A stretch of DNA of 64,000 nucleotides from Phoronis australis (taxonomy: Eukaryota; Phoronida; Phoronidae): contig NMRA01000098.1 of the NCBI GenBank assembly GCA_002633005.1, positions 636,141-700,140 of the forward strand, written 5' to 3'. A program made the position numbers and the translations under genes. The notes below the pieces were generated by a model that did not search any database, had not been told where the DNA came from, and saw nothing but the letters and a program-made list of their open reading frames with translations. How positions within the stretch are numbered: position 1 is the first letter of the stretch; the number at the start of each line of letters is the position of its first letter. This document shows, in pieces, positions 10,387 through 24,900 of this stretch.

Positions 10387-12800
10387 TGGTCCAACTTACG
10401 CATAGGACCGGACGAAGATTCAGACTACGCATACCCGAAGCAAAGGCGAATGCAAACGGTCGGAATTGTCGTCTGCGTGTGCCTTATCCTGTCAACTGGC
10501 ATGCGTTCCGTACAACCATGAAACTCGCGAAAACATAAGATTTCGCACGATATCGCCATGCATTACAAGCGAATCACGTGATCCAACTATCTTCATTTCA
10601 CTAGCAAAATCCTCGAGTCTAGAGAACGCAACCCTGAAGATCATTATTTAGACTTACTGGTCGCAAGTCTCCGTTTAGACTCCGCAAAACTGTCGTAAAG
10701 TTATGTCGTAATGAAACAGACCTCACAATACCTTCTTTAACCCAGGTTTATATTATTGTTTAACAATACATTTGACAAGTAGATATAATGTAACAGATAG
10801 GTGGGTATAATTTGTTAGCATTTCACATCGTTTCAGTTACAGCCTCTTGTTCTTTTAAGGGCAAGTCAGCTTTGGACGATTTTCCCTCCAGATTAACGTA
10901 GTCCTGAGTAAATGCTCGCTTGTACTCCGTACTAAAATAAAATGATAGAATTACAAATACACACTCAATTTTAAGTGTTGATATTAATTAGTGTTCAATG
11001 TAACAATTAAGCTAGCACAGGCCAGTTAAACAAGACCAGCGTTGATTCATGACAACGGTTTTGCAGCTGACAAGCATCAAAGGCAATCTTCATTGGAAAT
11101 ATGTCAGTTTAATGAGAACATTGTAAACATTCGTTCAAATGATCCCTTTAAAATTCCCGTATTTTCGACAGCGCTGATACAGCCTAAACGGTGCATGGCA
11201 CTCAGGCGTAAGTGTCTGTCTAAAACCCCGTCCACACGATTGCGTTTTCACAAGAAGAACCATACTCATCCACTAAAACGACAAACCAAGTTGTAAATTT
11301 AAAACATTCTCCAGAGTACTCATTGCACTCGTTTGGACGCCGATGCAAAAACGCAACATTTCAAAATCATAGACGCCTGTCAGTGACAATGGCTGGTTCC
11401 TCGCCAAAACACTAGATGACTGCTGTCTCTAAAAAAGCCTAACTCAACCACTGTCACATTTTTGTTACAGGGGCGGAGCCTAGTGATAGTCGCGAGTTTA
11501 AATCCCATTGCACGAGAACATAATATCAAGCAGTGTAGCAGCCTCATCCTCAAGCCTCAAATGGCTAAACCGATCCACGCCATCTTGAGGCTTGGGGACG
11601 AGGCTTGGGGACGAGGCTGGGAGTGTAGTAGAATATTAAACTCCTTGATAATATCTAGGCGCGAGACAACACCGTAGATAAAAAGTTCAAGCATATATTC
11701 TGGGCAATGAGATGGCAATTTTACGTGTCAACAGTGCTGATTGACATGAAAGGCAATCAGGTTTTTCAAAACAGTCTCTAATTTCTTGAGGCTGTGGAAG
11801 TCTTGATTAAGGTGTTCTTGAAAACACAAAAAGTTGGGTTTTAGGTCATATTCGTGTAGAGGGAAAACAATGTGAAACGATCGAGGACAAAAAATGAAAG
11901 AGCAGAATAACAACGCTATCGCGTGGACAGTGTCCAAAGCTAGCTTGACAGGCGTAAAATGACGCCGCAGTGTCAAATTCAAATCCGTTTTCCAGGCGAG
12001 TACAACTTGTGCCCGATCACAATGCGGAAGTGGACGGAAAAGCCGGGTCCTGCGGAACGGCATCAATTAGAAACTAATTACTTTAAAGCTGCTTTACTTG
12101 CGTTTTGCGAATAAGACTCTAAAATTCAAATGAAACCGAATTTATGGTATGTTACATATATGGTATACCAAGAAGTTCCCAAAGTCATGTCCCCTTGCAT
12201 TTTCCAACAACAATCTCGGAACTTTTATTGGGTCCCCAAAAAACTTGAAACATTGCCAATCAATTGGATCGCATATCGAAAGGAGACTCTGGACATGAAA
12301 CGAGCGTAAAAGTTGCCAAGGTTTTGTAGAATAGCTAAGTTCAATTAAAACCAACAAATTACTGATTATTTACAGTCAATCGTCATCAAAATGAAAACTA
12401 CCACAGGTCATTTAGCTATAGTGTCAATTTGCTTCGTGTAAAAGGCACCCGACTGTGTCTCTACATCCTGCCTCTTATACAACGCTTGTATTATAAACCC
12501 CTGTTCCGTCCAAGAACCACACTTTTCACTGACAACTTACCACCAAAATTTGTCTCAACTTATTCTTTGAGAAGATAAACAGTGATGTCTGGGTTTAGAA
12601 AGAACTGCTGACAGTATGTGAGTGCTCGACACTAGGCTCGTTACATGAAGTGACACGCCGTGACAAGCCTCAACTCGAGCACCAACACCAAACATTCCGT
12701 TGGTTTGAAGCCCTGTAATCACCTCCAATTTGACTAAGGAACAATTTGAGACCAATTTCATGTGTTCTAAATCAGATTTTTTTTTGCAATGAAAGGCAGG
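10387..12800. other. 3' flank of SLC22; no recognised gene
   Basis: The longest frame is 112 residues on the minus strand (11728-12066), with a hydrophobic middle but no domain I recognise. I see no shared repeats. Confidence 0.4.
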
Positions 12801-12806
12801 TTTATT
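12801..12806 (-). terminator. AATAAA just after the SLC22 stop
   Basis: On the minus strand AATAAA begins 13 nt after the SLC22 stop codon. If used, the 3' UTR would be only about 30-40 nt. An A-rich tract follows it. Confidence 0.4.
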
Positions 12807-12819
12807 GCCGCCTTAACTG

Positions 12820-12969
12820 TCATACGTACGTTCCGAAACTTTCACCATCAGTCAACGTTTCCGGTAGACGCATTCGGTTTGTTTCTGGTAACAGAACACC
12901 CAGAATACCAGCCACTAAGGGAAGCGACCCCATCAGGACGGAAGAGAAACCAAACCAAACATACTTGTC
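12820..12969 (-). CDS. SLC22 exon 9 (residues 486-534, stop)
   Basis: The last helix, then the LLPET...LPET tail and a short end GESFGTYV before TGA. Confidence 0.9.
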   Translation of the reverse strand, partial: DKYVWFGFSSVLMGSLPLVAGILGVLLPETNRMRLPETLTDGESFGTYV

Positions 12970-15900
12970 CTACAGCGAGTAACACAATCTTCATAGTCGG
13001 ATGATGAACAAGAGCAACGCTGAGCGTTGAAATGCGCCCACGCCTTCACCGCAAAGGGTGTGCTTCTTAGGGGCGTTTATTAGTACGATAAAAATGGTAA
13101 TTAGACGGCACAGAATACATTAAACATTGTAAGGTGTCGTCTCTCAAAACTATTTGCCATACTTCATGAAAATATGTCTAAAAACTCTAAATATACAAAG
13201 ACAAATGAAAAAAAAATGCCATGAGGAACCACAACAGTAGTCGATTCCGTCCATCTGTTGTCAAGTCAACAGGTGCAAATGCAAAGTTTCAACAGCATTT
13301 TGCAAGGGGTTTAGAAGATACAGCCGAAAATCCACGTAAGTCATGCTCTTGTTGGTTGAAACACATCTGCCAATTTCCATAATGACCCTCTGCGCGGTTT
13401 GGCAGATACAGAAGCAGACGTCAAAAACAGACTCAAAAGTAATTAAAATAGTCACAAGTTGGTGTAGAATACATGTACGTCGAATACATCACAGAATGAA
13501 AATGTGATGTCGTCTTCATACTAGAAACTTGTTTTCAAAATTTTCTGAAAACGTATCAAGGAACTCTGAACTTACAGAGACAAATGTAACAAGAGTAACG
13601 CGGAGATCATGAAAAGGAATGAAATGGCTTTAGTTGAAATGTAAAAAACATTTTGAACTAAAACCTTATTTCTGAAAGAGCAAATCGCTGTTAATAATCC
13701 CTTTCATGAATTTTTGCTTTTTATGTTATAATTTTTGTTAAAACAGTATTCCGTCATTGACGGACAAAAATCATCTAAAAACGCAAACATGTATAAGTTA
13801 CTTTTCTCAATTTACAGAAACTTGGAACAAAGCAGAAGGGATACTTCCTTTTTAAGTAGTTATTTTTTATACTTTGAATGTTATTCCGGGAATATGAAGC
13901 CTATAGACCCTTCATATTGTTTCTTACTAGATGTATAAGCTGAGGCGCGAGAAGGCTTCCCACTCTGGCGCATGTGGACCCCGTACCAAGGGCAACGTTG
14001 CGAACCACAGTGGGGAATAACTCGGCGGTAAACACGTAGACTACAGCGAAAGCAGCGCTACTCCCAAACTTTCCGATGTTTGACAACACAACTACATACG
14101 TCTGGAGTCCTGAAAAATGTGAAATCTCGCAGTCACACAATTCGCAAGACGTTGGAAAAAAATGAAATGTGCAATCTTCCGGCTTTGAACTTTTATAGAA
14201 TGATCAGCAACAAAAATATTTAAAAAGTGTTAAAATCGCTCAATAAACGAAGCAAACAAAAGTAGAAAATTGAGAAGCACTGCTAGGAAGAAATAAAAGT
14301 TTATTTTACCTGGATTATTTAGCCCAGGTATTGAAGCTAGCAAAGAGATCCCGGCCAGAAAAGATGTTGCCAACAGAATCCATCGACGACCAAACCGGTT
14401 GAGAACGAAACACACCATAATGCATGCTGGGATTTCCATCAAGGCGTTGATCACTGTGTTGACGTATACATTGCCACCGAGCGAGCCCGTGTTGTAGGAC
14501 AAACCATAGTAGACAAAACTGCAAACAAACCTGGAAACCGCGAGCTGTTTACACAAAGAGTACGTCGAAAGAATGTGGCGTAATTGTCAAGCCATTGTTG
14601 TAATCGTCAACGTCACTCGCTCACCGTGTTACCATCACCGCTTCCACCATCATCACCACCACCATCACCAAGACAATCACCACCCCCAACAATATCACTA
14701 CCATGATCACCACCAACACCACTACCACACCATCCTCACCAACACCATCGCCATTACCATCACCACAAAAATCAGTGCCATCACCACCACCACGATCACC
14801 ACCAACACTACTGCCACCACCACTACCACCACCATCATGATTACGACCACTACCAACACCGCAATCATCATGATCACAATCACCACCCCACCGCCATCAT
14901 CAAGAGCATTATCATCATCATGAAGTTCGTGATCGTCATCACTATCACCATCCTTACCAACGTCATCACCACCACTCATCCGTATAACTATCACCATCAC
15001 CGTCGTCACGATCACTGGCCACCAGCGCAAACTTACTGTTGTTACGACATCACCAAGTCGGGCCATCACAATCGTTGATCACCATAAACCCAGTCATTTC
15101 CAAGTGAGCTGCGTCATGCTGCTATCATTACAATTTTATGCAATATGGTGATTTGGATATTATGGTCTTGTACATCTTCTGCACACGAAAACGTATATAC
15201 CGTATTCACGCAGTCGCCATTTTCAAAGTGAGCCACTTTTTAGGTTTTAAAAACAATGCATTTTGCGCTTAAATACAGCGCAAGGCACGATTGTTTTCGC
15301 ATAACTCGTTATATTCATGTCTCAAATGCATTGTTTTTTAATTATAAGAAGAAGCTCACTACTAAAATGGCGATTGCTTGAATAGTCTATGTGAGTACTC
15401 GAATAACCTACCCTGGAAGCCAACAAAAGTTGTGACATTATGTGTGGCTATTACAAATCAGCGCGTTGATATGTTGTTAAGTAAGATTTATTAGTCTTCT
15501 CACACGTGACATGTCGCTCACATGATGTGATCAGTTAAGTCTGATAAGATCTCTGTCACTATCAACAGGGGCTTTCTACTTACCAAGGAGACGCTCTAGT
15601 CCACCGAGCTATCGGGATCAAATGTTGATTACAGAAATCCAATCGGACATACAGGAGGCATGTTACTCAAACTTGGAGTGCATATACATGTACACAAGGA
15701 GAACACCAATTCTTACTTACATCATGCAGTTAAAAATATGTCCCCCTGGTGGATTATTGGAGAAATACGGTTGAAAAAGTTGGCGTGAACTCTGCCAAAA
15801 TACTTAGTTACACCCCCTCCCCTCTTGGAGATATGAAGTAGCAGAATCAAGAGCTTGCGAGGGTCCGTAAAGTCACGTGGATACGTCGCTACGGGTAGTG

Positions 15901-18900
15901 TATTTCCCTTAAAAGTAGTTTTCTGACATGCTCGTCCAGTGACCAAGACAACCTTCTAAACAGTATTTTCGTTAATCCTGCGTTTCTATGATGACACATA
16001 CCAGCAAAACGACATTATTAGCAATCGTGTCCTCATTCGTGGACGGCCAAGGATGTTCAGCAACGTTGCTCTTTCGTTATGTTCGATGTCGTACTTTTCC
16101 TGAAATAGTTCAAAATCGACAGTGTACTTTAGGACTCTGTTCAGTCAAACACAGTTCAGAGCAAAGGGACATGTTACCTCTCCATCTTCGCACATATTTA
16201 ATTTAATATTCCTACATGTAGGCGAATAGTACCACTCAGCACCATCTGATTAGGGTCACTTGGTGGTAGCATAGTCCCGCTCATCGTCATCCTTATAAAT
16301 ATGAATACATTGTATGCTAATCAACACCTTTTTGCCGAAGTCAGAGCCACCACAATGAATGTTGTCCTCTTCATCGCTTGTCATCACCGTCGTTACAATC
16401 CATCACCAGTATAGCAACCAGTTGTCAGTGGCATTGATGTATGCATGCAAGAAGGCTATTCTATATGAAACACAAAGCAATACACAATCCGTACTCATGA
16501 AAAAGTGTGAGTGCTTCAGCTATTTATCGCATGACCGAATGAGCTGAAAAAGTTGCACAAAACAATGATGTCCGTGATGAAGTGAATCTAATGTGTGTCA
16601 GAATAAATATTGATTAAGTAATTAGTAAGAATAGATCCATTTTAAGTTGCCCAAAATTTGTGCATATGTACTTTTAAATCATGGGGTCAGACTTGTTGAC
16701 ATGTATTTTAACGTCAAAATCTATTTTTAGATGGTGTTTACAACTTTGGGTTCTGGGGTCAAAGTACTCTAGAGATTCTAGAATGTTCTGAGAACAAATT
16801 GTAACAGCCAATAATACGAGTGGATATGATCATGTGGTTTTTATTAGCCAATCACTAAATAAGTAGAATGTTATATTATGGGCTGAAATCAGCAAGATAA
16901 TCAGATGCGCTATAGTAGTTGAAGCGTAAGGACTTGCTACAGTGTACAGAAGCAGTTGTACGACAGAGCCATCTCGTGGAAGATTCTAGAAAGGCATCTT
17001 GGCAAGGGCAAGGGTTAACGAACCGGAAGTTAACTAAGAGCTTGTCACTTGCATTGTGGGTAGTAAGATACTACCTGAAGTGTTGCGTCATCAGCCAGAG
17101 ACTGTGACCAGCAAGAAGAGTCGCGGGTAGAAGAAATTGCCTGCAAGTGTTGAATCACCAAAGACGGTGACCAGCAAGTACACTGTCGCTATACAGTGTG
17201 TGTAGTTCGAAGATTCACCAACAGGACAGACATCCAACAAGTGGAGAGTCCTAGCTTGGATAGCAGATAAGACATTTGATCGTTTGGTTGTTTGATTAAA
17301 GTAATCGTTAAAGAGGGCGCTAGCGTAGTTTCTCTTTGTAGTTGATTGCTTAATTAACAATAGGTTTCATTTGTCTAATTAGGGGTTATCATATAATAAA
17401 TTAATTACTGGATTTGATTATTCACTCTCCATCTACGCACAACTTTAAAGCATAGCTACCTTTTAAACAAACCCACACAGACAATCGTCTGACAATGCGT
17501 TTTCGGCTTCTTGCAACATAAGCTCATTAGTGCACTTGATTTATTCCGACGGTTGATTGGTCTGTAAGCCGGAAGTCGTCATCCAGAACCAATCAAATGT
17601 CTTAGCCGGCTGGCCAGGGGAACCGGCGAAGTGAATCAAGTGCAGCCATAGTATTAGTCGAAGTCATCTGGTTACATAGCCTGCTAACAATTCTTGTCCG
17701 TTAAACGGTTGATTAGATTATTGATACAATTCAATACCTTTAAGACTGATTCATTAAGAGAACATTTTTTCTTTTTGCTATGTTACCTTTTTGTAAAACT
17801 TCTGCAGCTCTGTTGGGAATGGTTTGTTATTTCTTTTCGCTATGGTTCTCATTATAACTTCCGCTTCCGCTGGCCTATTTTCAGCGTAAAGCCAACGAGG
17901 AGATTCAGGGACCAACCTGAAATCAATATCATAACCACAAAATCGGAATTACAGAGCGAGTGGATGAACACCAAATAGGTTTTACAGACAGTGGCAATTT
18001 TGTATCAGTCTCACAAAACACCCAAACAACAATAGTAGTGTGGACCAAGAGATTAGTGGAAATTGTATTAATTCACTATTGCAAGAAACTGGATCAAAAA
18101 CATTTACGCTTTGTAATGCGCTGCGTGGCCCAGGCCTACGTTACTTGTACAACTAATCGCCCAGTTCAAGCCTCCAGCGCATACTCGGTGCCGTGCAAGC
18201 TGAAAATACAGCAAGGTTCCTAATTGTACTGCCTTCCGAAAGTTCCGTTGACTAGCTGTGATGGGTGTCGATTCAATGCTGTACGTCTGTTACGAACTAA
18301 CAACGCAGTACATGCGGATAGTGAGATTTTAAATGCATTGCCCTTACCCAGCGGAAGTTAACATGGAGTCATAGAATAGAATTATTTGTTTTAGTGAGGG
18401 GACCAATCTGTCCCCTTGTCAGTAAGGACCAGGCCTCGTTACTAAATTATTCGACATCCTTTCTAAGACTAATCATGAGCAAGAATAAATTGAAGCCGTC
18501 TAGTCTTATGTTATGGCACTAGTCGGTAGACGCGAGTGTAGTCCTCATATTTGAAGTGTAGTTAAAGATTCATGCTAGTGCAGCTCCATTAATATCAAAT
18601 TCATTCCCGGTGAAAGCGGGAAGCCTGTATTGAACTGACTGACAAGTTAACTCAGATACCTAGTTCTAGTTAACGATTTTGGCCTTTGATGCCTCGGAGT
18701 TTACAATTTGAACACCTCAAAGCCACTATACATCAAGTTCTCGTGTCAAATACGACCTTCTTCACGAGCGTACTTGTTCATGTAGAAAAGCGTAAAATGT
18801 TGCGTTTTTATCATTTACTTGAACTGAAATTGGTGACATTAAAATGACTGAATTTTCTGAGGCGGCCACGTTTCATGATGAATCGTCAATAACAAAGTCG

Positions 18901-21900
18901 CGGCCACTCTTACGAAAAGGCTGTGGTTTAAAATTATCTCACCAGATATAGCTTAGCAGAAAAACAGTAGGCATCGCCACCGCCAGTTGGAGGAAAAAAT
19001 GATCCCTCACGAAGTAGGCAATTCCACACAGGATAGCAAAACCGGCGGCAAACCAACATGCGACCAGTGCACCCAAGTACATCCGGTATTTCACACCAGC
19101 TATTTCCATAACTGAAAGAACAAGAACAACGCAGGGCGTTGAAATGCGGCCACCAATGTATGGCGAAGGTGTGCTTCTAGGGGTGTTTATTTGGAACATA
19201 ACAATGGCCTCTAAATGGCGCAAAATACGTCGAATACATCTGAAAACTGGTATGTGTCATCAAAGCTATTTACCAAATTTCATAGAAATCCGTCAAGGAA
19301 CTTCTGAGAAACCGAGAAGAACGAAAAAAAAATGAAATTGCCACTAGGAGGCTACAGGTGCAAAAACATAACTGCCACTAAGCGGCGCCACAGTAGATGA
19401 AGTCGTAGGAAAATCCTCGTCAGACGTCCTCTTCACAGTAGAAACATTCATGCCAATTTCCAAAACGCTCCATAGAGTGGATTGGTTGACAGAGGGGCAG
19501 ACGCCAAATAACAAGACTCGAAAACAGTAAAAAATGGCCATAGAGGCGCACAATACCACAAGCTAAAACAAAAACCGGAGGATAGCGTCAACTCACAAAT
19601 AGAAGCCTATCTGCCAAATTTTATGAAAATCGGCAAAGGACCTTTGAAGATACAAAGGTAAACGTAACAAACTAAAATTGCCACTAGGGGGCACACCAGT
19701 AGTCCGATCCGTCGGAAAGTCGTCGTCCTCTGTTGTCAACTTTATATAAATACACTAGCAAAGTTCAACAACGATCCTGTTGAGCGTTTAGGAGATACAG
19801 CCATGAGCGCAAAAAACAAACAAAACTGCCACTAAGAGGCACAACATTAGTCCAAGTCGTCGGAAAATCATCGTCAGCAGCCCTCTTCACAGTAAGAACA
19901 TATATGTCAATTTTCAAAATCATACCTAGTACAGCAGTTTGGTTGATGGAAGGGCGGACGCCAAAAACAGACTAGAAAACATTAAAAATGGCCACTAGGT
20001 GGCGCAAAGTACTTCGAATCCGTCCGAAAACGGGAGGATAGCATCACCTCACTAATAGATGCCTAACTGCCAAATTTTATGAAAATCCGTTGAGGACCTC
20101 CGAAGATACAGAGGTAAGCGTAAAAAACTAAAATTGCCACTAGGGGTCACACCGGTAGTCGGAGAGGTACGAAACCCGTCGTCGTCCTTCGTCAGCTTCA
20201 TAGAAACACATCTGCCAAATCTCACCAAGATCCTGTGAGTGGTATAGGATATACAGCTGCGGACGCCGGACCCCCGGACAGAGATGATAGCAATATGCGA
20301 CCCGACATACAAATATGTGGGAGCATAAAAATCATTCTGCGCTCCGACCAGCTTCGGGGGTTTAAAAANNNNNNNNNNNNNNNNNNNNNNNNNNNNNNNN
20401 NNNNNNNNNNNNNNNNNNNNNNNNNNNNNNNNNNNNNNNNNNNNNNNNNNNNNNNNNNNNNNNNNNNNNNNNNNNNNNNNNNNNNNNNNNNNNNNNNNNN
20501 NNNNNNNNNNNNNNNNNNNNNNNNNNNNNNNNNNNNNNNNNNNNNNNNNNNNNNNNNNNNNNNNNNNNNNNNNNNNNNNNNNNNNNNNNNNNNNNNNNNN
20601 NNNNNNNNNNNNNNNNNNNNNNNNNNNNNNNNNNNNNNNNNNNNNNNNNNNNNNNNNNNNNNNNNNNNNNNNNNNNNNNNNNNNNNNNNNNNNNNNNNNN
20701 NNNNNNNNNNNNNNNNNNNNNNNNNNNNNNNNNNNNNGGGGGAGGGAAGATGGGGCGGAGCCAGGAGGGAAGGCGGGAAGGGGGGAGGGCGGGAGGGAAG
20801 GCAGAAGGGATCGGTGGATGGATGGAGGAAGGAGGGATGGAGGGGAAAGGGAGGGAAGGCGAGAAAAATATATTTGATTCAGAATAAAAGACAAGAGTAA
20901 ATGGAAGGAAATAAACCACATATACAAACACAAAAATTTGCTGACGTGGCATTTTCACTTAAACAAGAACAAGCTCAATTCTGCGTTCAGATTGGTCTTA
21001 CTTAAAACGAACGACACCGTTATACACCCTGCAGTCGCGTTGCCAGCGAGAAACCGCAGAATCACGAATGGCACATAGTGTCCGTACTGTGACGTCAGCG
21101 CTGCAGACAGGGACGAAAGAATTTGCAGGACTATCGACGCCAGTAGAGCCTTTTTACGACCATATCTAGAACAGTAGCATTGTTCACAGTTATGTTTTTT
21201 ATTTATACAAATTATAGTTTGCTCTTTAATATACCTGAAATACCTGACAGTAAACGCATAAATGCGTGAAGGTAGGTTACATTTCTGTAATTTAGGAAAT
21301 ATTCTCGTTTTCATGTTTTTCGATTGATAGAATTCATTCTGTATTCCAAAGTGGGAAGTTATTCAAAGCCCCAAAAAACTTTCAAGGAATCATTTCCTAA
21401 TCATAAATACTTACAGAACCAGACTGACTCCACATATTTCGTAACATGTTAACTCTTTCATTCAAATACTGTTTCAAAATTTCCATCTCTATGATATATA
21501 TGCGCGCACGCGCTCAAGGAAGTCGGACTGGGTGCAGCTTTTAAATCGCCATTGTTTTACATACAACAAAGCTCAAAGGTCACGTTTTCCATATAAGGGA
21601 AATGTGCTTGGTCTATGCCTTGTTATACAGAATAAGCACTGACGTAGAAAAGAGCAAATATGTTTCAACATGAAAATAAGTTACGGAAGCAGAGAGGAGC
21701 TGGAACCACCGCAAACCAAAATTCAAATACATACAAAATAAACTGACAATGTCAAATATTGTTTCAATTGCAAACTCAGAGGTGTGATGTCCATTTTGAA
21801 GATAATTCAAAAGCTGTTGGGAATTAAAAAAAATGATTTAATGACCAATACACTTACATGTCTGATATGGTCCCAAACGTAACAGCACCTGTCAAAAATC

Positions 21901-24900
21901 CCGTCATGTAGATGGACGATGCGAGAGCCACTAGATATTCTTTATTGCAAACTAAATCCCACTGAAAAAATCAATACACAATGCCAAGAAATTTACACTT
22001 CTGTAAAAGTCCATTTTATCTTTTAACATTCAGAATTAAAATTTTTAAAACAATCGACTAACGATACCGTCATTTTGTGTTTAATCCAGTTATTTTGTAT
22101 TCTTGGGGACCTTATCGATAAGCTCGTGTATGAAAACTAAAAACATTTTTTACTAGAAGTAGAAAATCTGTAGAATTTACTTTTCACTTTATAGCATTCT
22201 TTCATGGACTGGATCACGTGAAATTTAGCAAAAAAGAAAGGAACTTTCCAAGTCAAACAACAACATCAATAATATGACGAAATTAATTTTGTTTGATCGT
22301 GATAAATCTTCAAGAAGAGACCTTAAAAATCACGATTGTAAGTTTTCTAAACTATCATAATTAATTTCCGTTTTATGCAATTTATATAATTTTTTTCAGA
22401 CAAAAAAAAGTTAAACATAAAATATTTGATAACAGCTCCTGCAATAGTGGATCATTTAATAACAATTCTATAAAGTGTTTTAGAGAGCAACGCATAAAGC
22501 ATAGTAGCTGAAAGTTTCATTTGAATCCAATCAGCCAATGCTGCGATACGATATTCCGAAGTTGGCCAAGTATGAACATTTTTCTAGGTTCATACATTGC
22601 TTTAAGTTGTAACCGAGGTACACGTATAAGAAATGCATGCGTTCCTGAAGCTCAAGCGAACCACAGGACTGGATCAAGATTCAATCGCCTTTGCATGAAG
22701 AATGTTTGAGAGAAGACACGGGTTAGTCGGTAAAGAGGAGGTTTCAGAAAAGTGTCTATCGACCGTTTTACAAGCAATTACCATAATGCTAACATTCTGG
22801 ACAACCAAGTGCGATCACCAATGGGCTAACACAGTATAACCACCAGTTACGTTATCGCAATGTAGTCTGACCATGTTAAAAAGGCAGATTCAGCTGTCCG
22901 ATTTTGGGGCCGTTCAAGTGCGATTTTTTAAGACAGTGAAATAATGTCTTAGACGCATAAATATGTCTTCGTTGACGATTTGGACCAATGTCTTTTAAAA
23001 GTTTGTAATGACGTCTACATCGAGCTAAAGAACGGCCACGGATTACACACCACACTTGAATCGCGCGGCGGTTACCCAGCGACGCTGCAACATCCGTTTT
23101 TGCGCCATGGGCGCTTCTCATGTTACTTGTTGGTGCCTTGCTTTTCATTGTTTTCGACTGTATTCCCTGCAGGCTTATTCAACCTTCCAATACACGGGCG
23201 AGGTGTAACTGCTGTGCTGTAGGTTTCAACTCCTGTGACAGAAAGTGGGGTAAACTTGAGAAGTATTCCGTTGATGCGATATTTTCCGAGAGGATTCCTA
23301 TAATGAGTCCGACATTTCTAAAACGAAGACAGTGAAACAACGCGTTTTCCTATCTCCAGGACAAAGGACCGTCTATTAGCAACAGCTTCATAAAGCACGT
23401 TCATTTGAAACTGTTTTATACCGTAGAGACACAAAACATGGCTGAGTATTGACCCTCAAGGTTTTAGGTTTTCACTCTCAAACATATGGGTGTGTGTATG
23501 GCTAGAGAATAAAGTTCGTTATTTCATGCGCACAAGCTGAAAACCCGCACGGTTGATCGTGATAGCTCATTTTATGAACCGAGCGCAATCTCCAGCACAC
23601 ACAAATTGGCAGTTCAAAGCCCCGTAGAAACCACTTCTCAACTGATAAGGCAGGCCCAGGAACAACTTGAGACTAGTTTTATAGTAGTAGTCGATCTGAA
23701 TCGAAAATCAAATATTTATACAGAGTGTACGTCTTCAAGCCGGGTAACGGGAGTGACAAGGGTATACAGCACTTACGCTTGCCGGAATCTGTCACAGATT
23801 CTCGAAAAAACGTTTTAATTTTCACTGAATATACCCACTTTGATGTTAACTACCTATGGAATGATTCTCGAAAAAAGGCTCTGATGTGAGCATACAAGCT
23901 TGAACTCTAGTAAATCAATGAGTGGGCCTTGCTTGCTTATTGCGGGTGTGCAGGTATGTTTGACCTGAAATCATTCATTGAGTTCATACTCAAGTCACGG
24001 GGCATCTTCGTCTGACTAATTAATGTCTTGAATACAGTTCAGTTTTTAAGGGTCATTTTCATATCAGTTTTACTCACTGTAGCAGTGATTTTGCCCCTCT
24101 TTATTTTTCCACGTCTGTCTTTCCAGAGACTACATTTTTGTTCTATTTTCGCTGTTACATCATGCAGTTACTTACGGCGTAAATGTCGTGATTAACTTCC
24201 GTCGAGAGAGACAAAATGGGGTAAACTCTTTGTGTTATGGTGCACAAATATTGGGCTTCAGTTGGAAATTGTATGCATCAAGTTCTGTAAACGTGTTTTA
24301 GAACTAACAGGTTTGTTTAAGTGACTTTCAAAAAATCACTCGTATCTGTGAAGCTTAGTGTATGGGTGTGTGCGTGCGTGCGTTCGTGCGTGCGTGCGTG
24401 CGTGTGTGTGTGTGTGTGTATTTGTGTTCGCATAAAATAATTTACTGTTTTCAACTGTTTTTTTAATAATTCATTTGTACAATGTTTACATGTTGCCCAC
24501 ATAGTTTTTTGTTAGTTCGATTTCTAAGCAATGAATTTTATCTGTAGTGTGAAATAAAATTTAAAAAATGAAAGGTTTACCTGTAAAAAATCTAATCCAA
24601 TACATGTACTTTGCGTTGCTGAGAACGAATTCAGGGTGTACGATAGAATCATTACGCACGAGCATCGCATCTTACACATGAACCATTTACGAACTTATGA
24701 ATCATGCATACGAACCCATGAATCATGCATTCGAACCAAAAAATCACGCATACGAACGAAAATCATTTGCACGAACCACACAAATCACACATACAAACAC
24801 AAATAACGAGCATCCGAATCATATGCACAAGCCACCAACCGATAATAAGTATTCGTGCATGTGATTCGATGCTCGTATGTGTGATGTTGTGTTCGTATGT

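Noticed and set aside
11728-12066. 112-residue minus-strand frame as a gene
   Set aside because: No domain, no clear start context and no splice or repeat support.
14573-15069. His/Thr-rich plus frame and Val-rich minus frame
   Set aside because: Both come from the CAC/CAT microsatellite inside an SLC22 intron.
16740-17446. Solo LTR
   Set aside because: An 8-bp ACAACTTT repeat flanks it and an AATAAA is near the end, but there are no TG/CA termini and no second copy, so it was kept only as a weak note.
20052-20958. Long frames running across 20369-20737
   Set aside because: They are open only because the Ns carry no stop codons.
24361-24420. CRISPR-like or regulatory repeat
   Set aside because: It is a simple GTGC/GT microsatellite.
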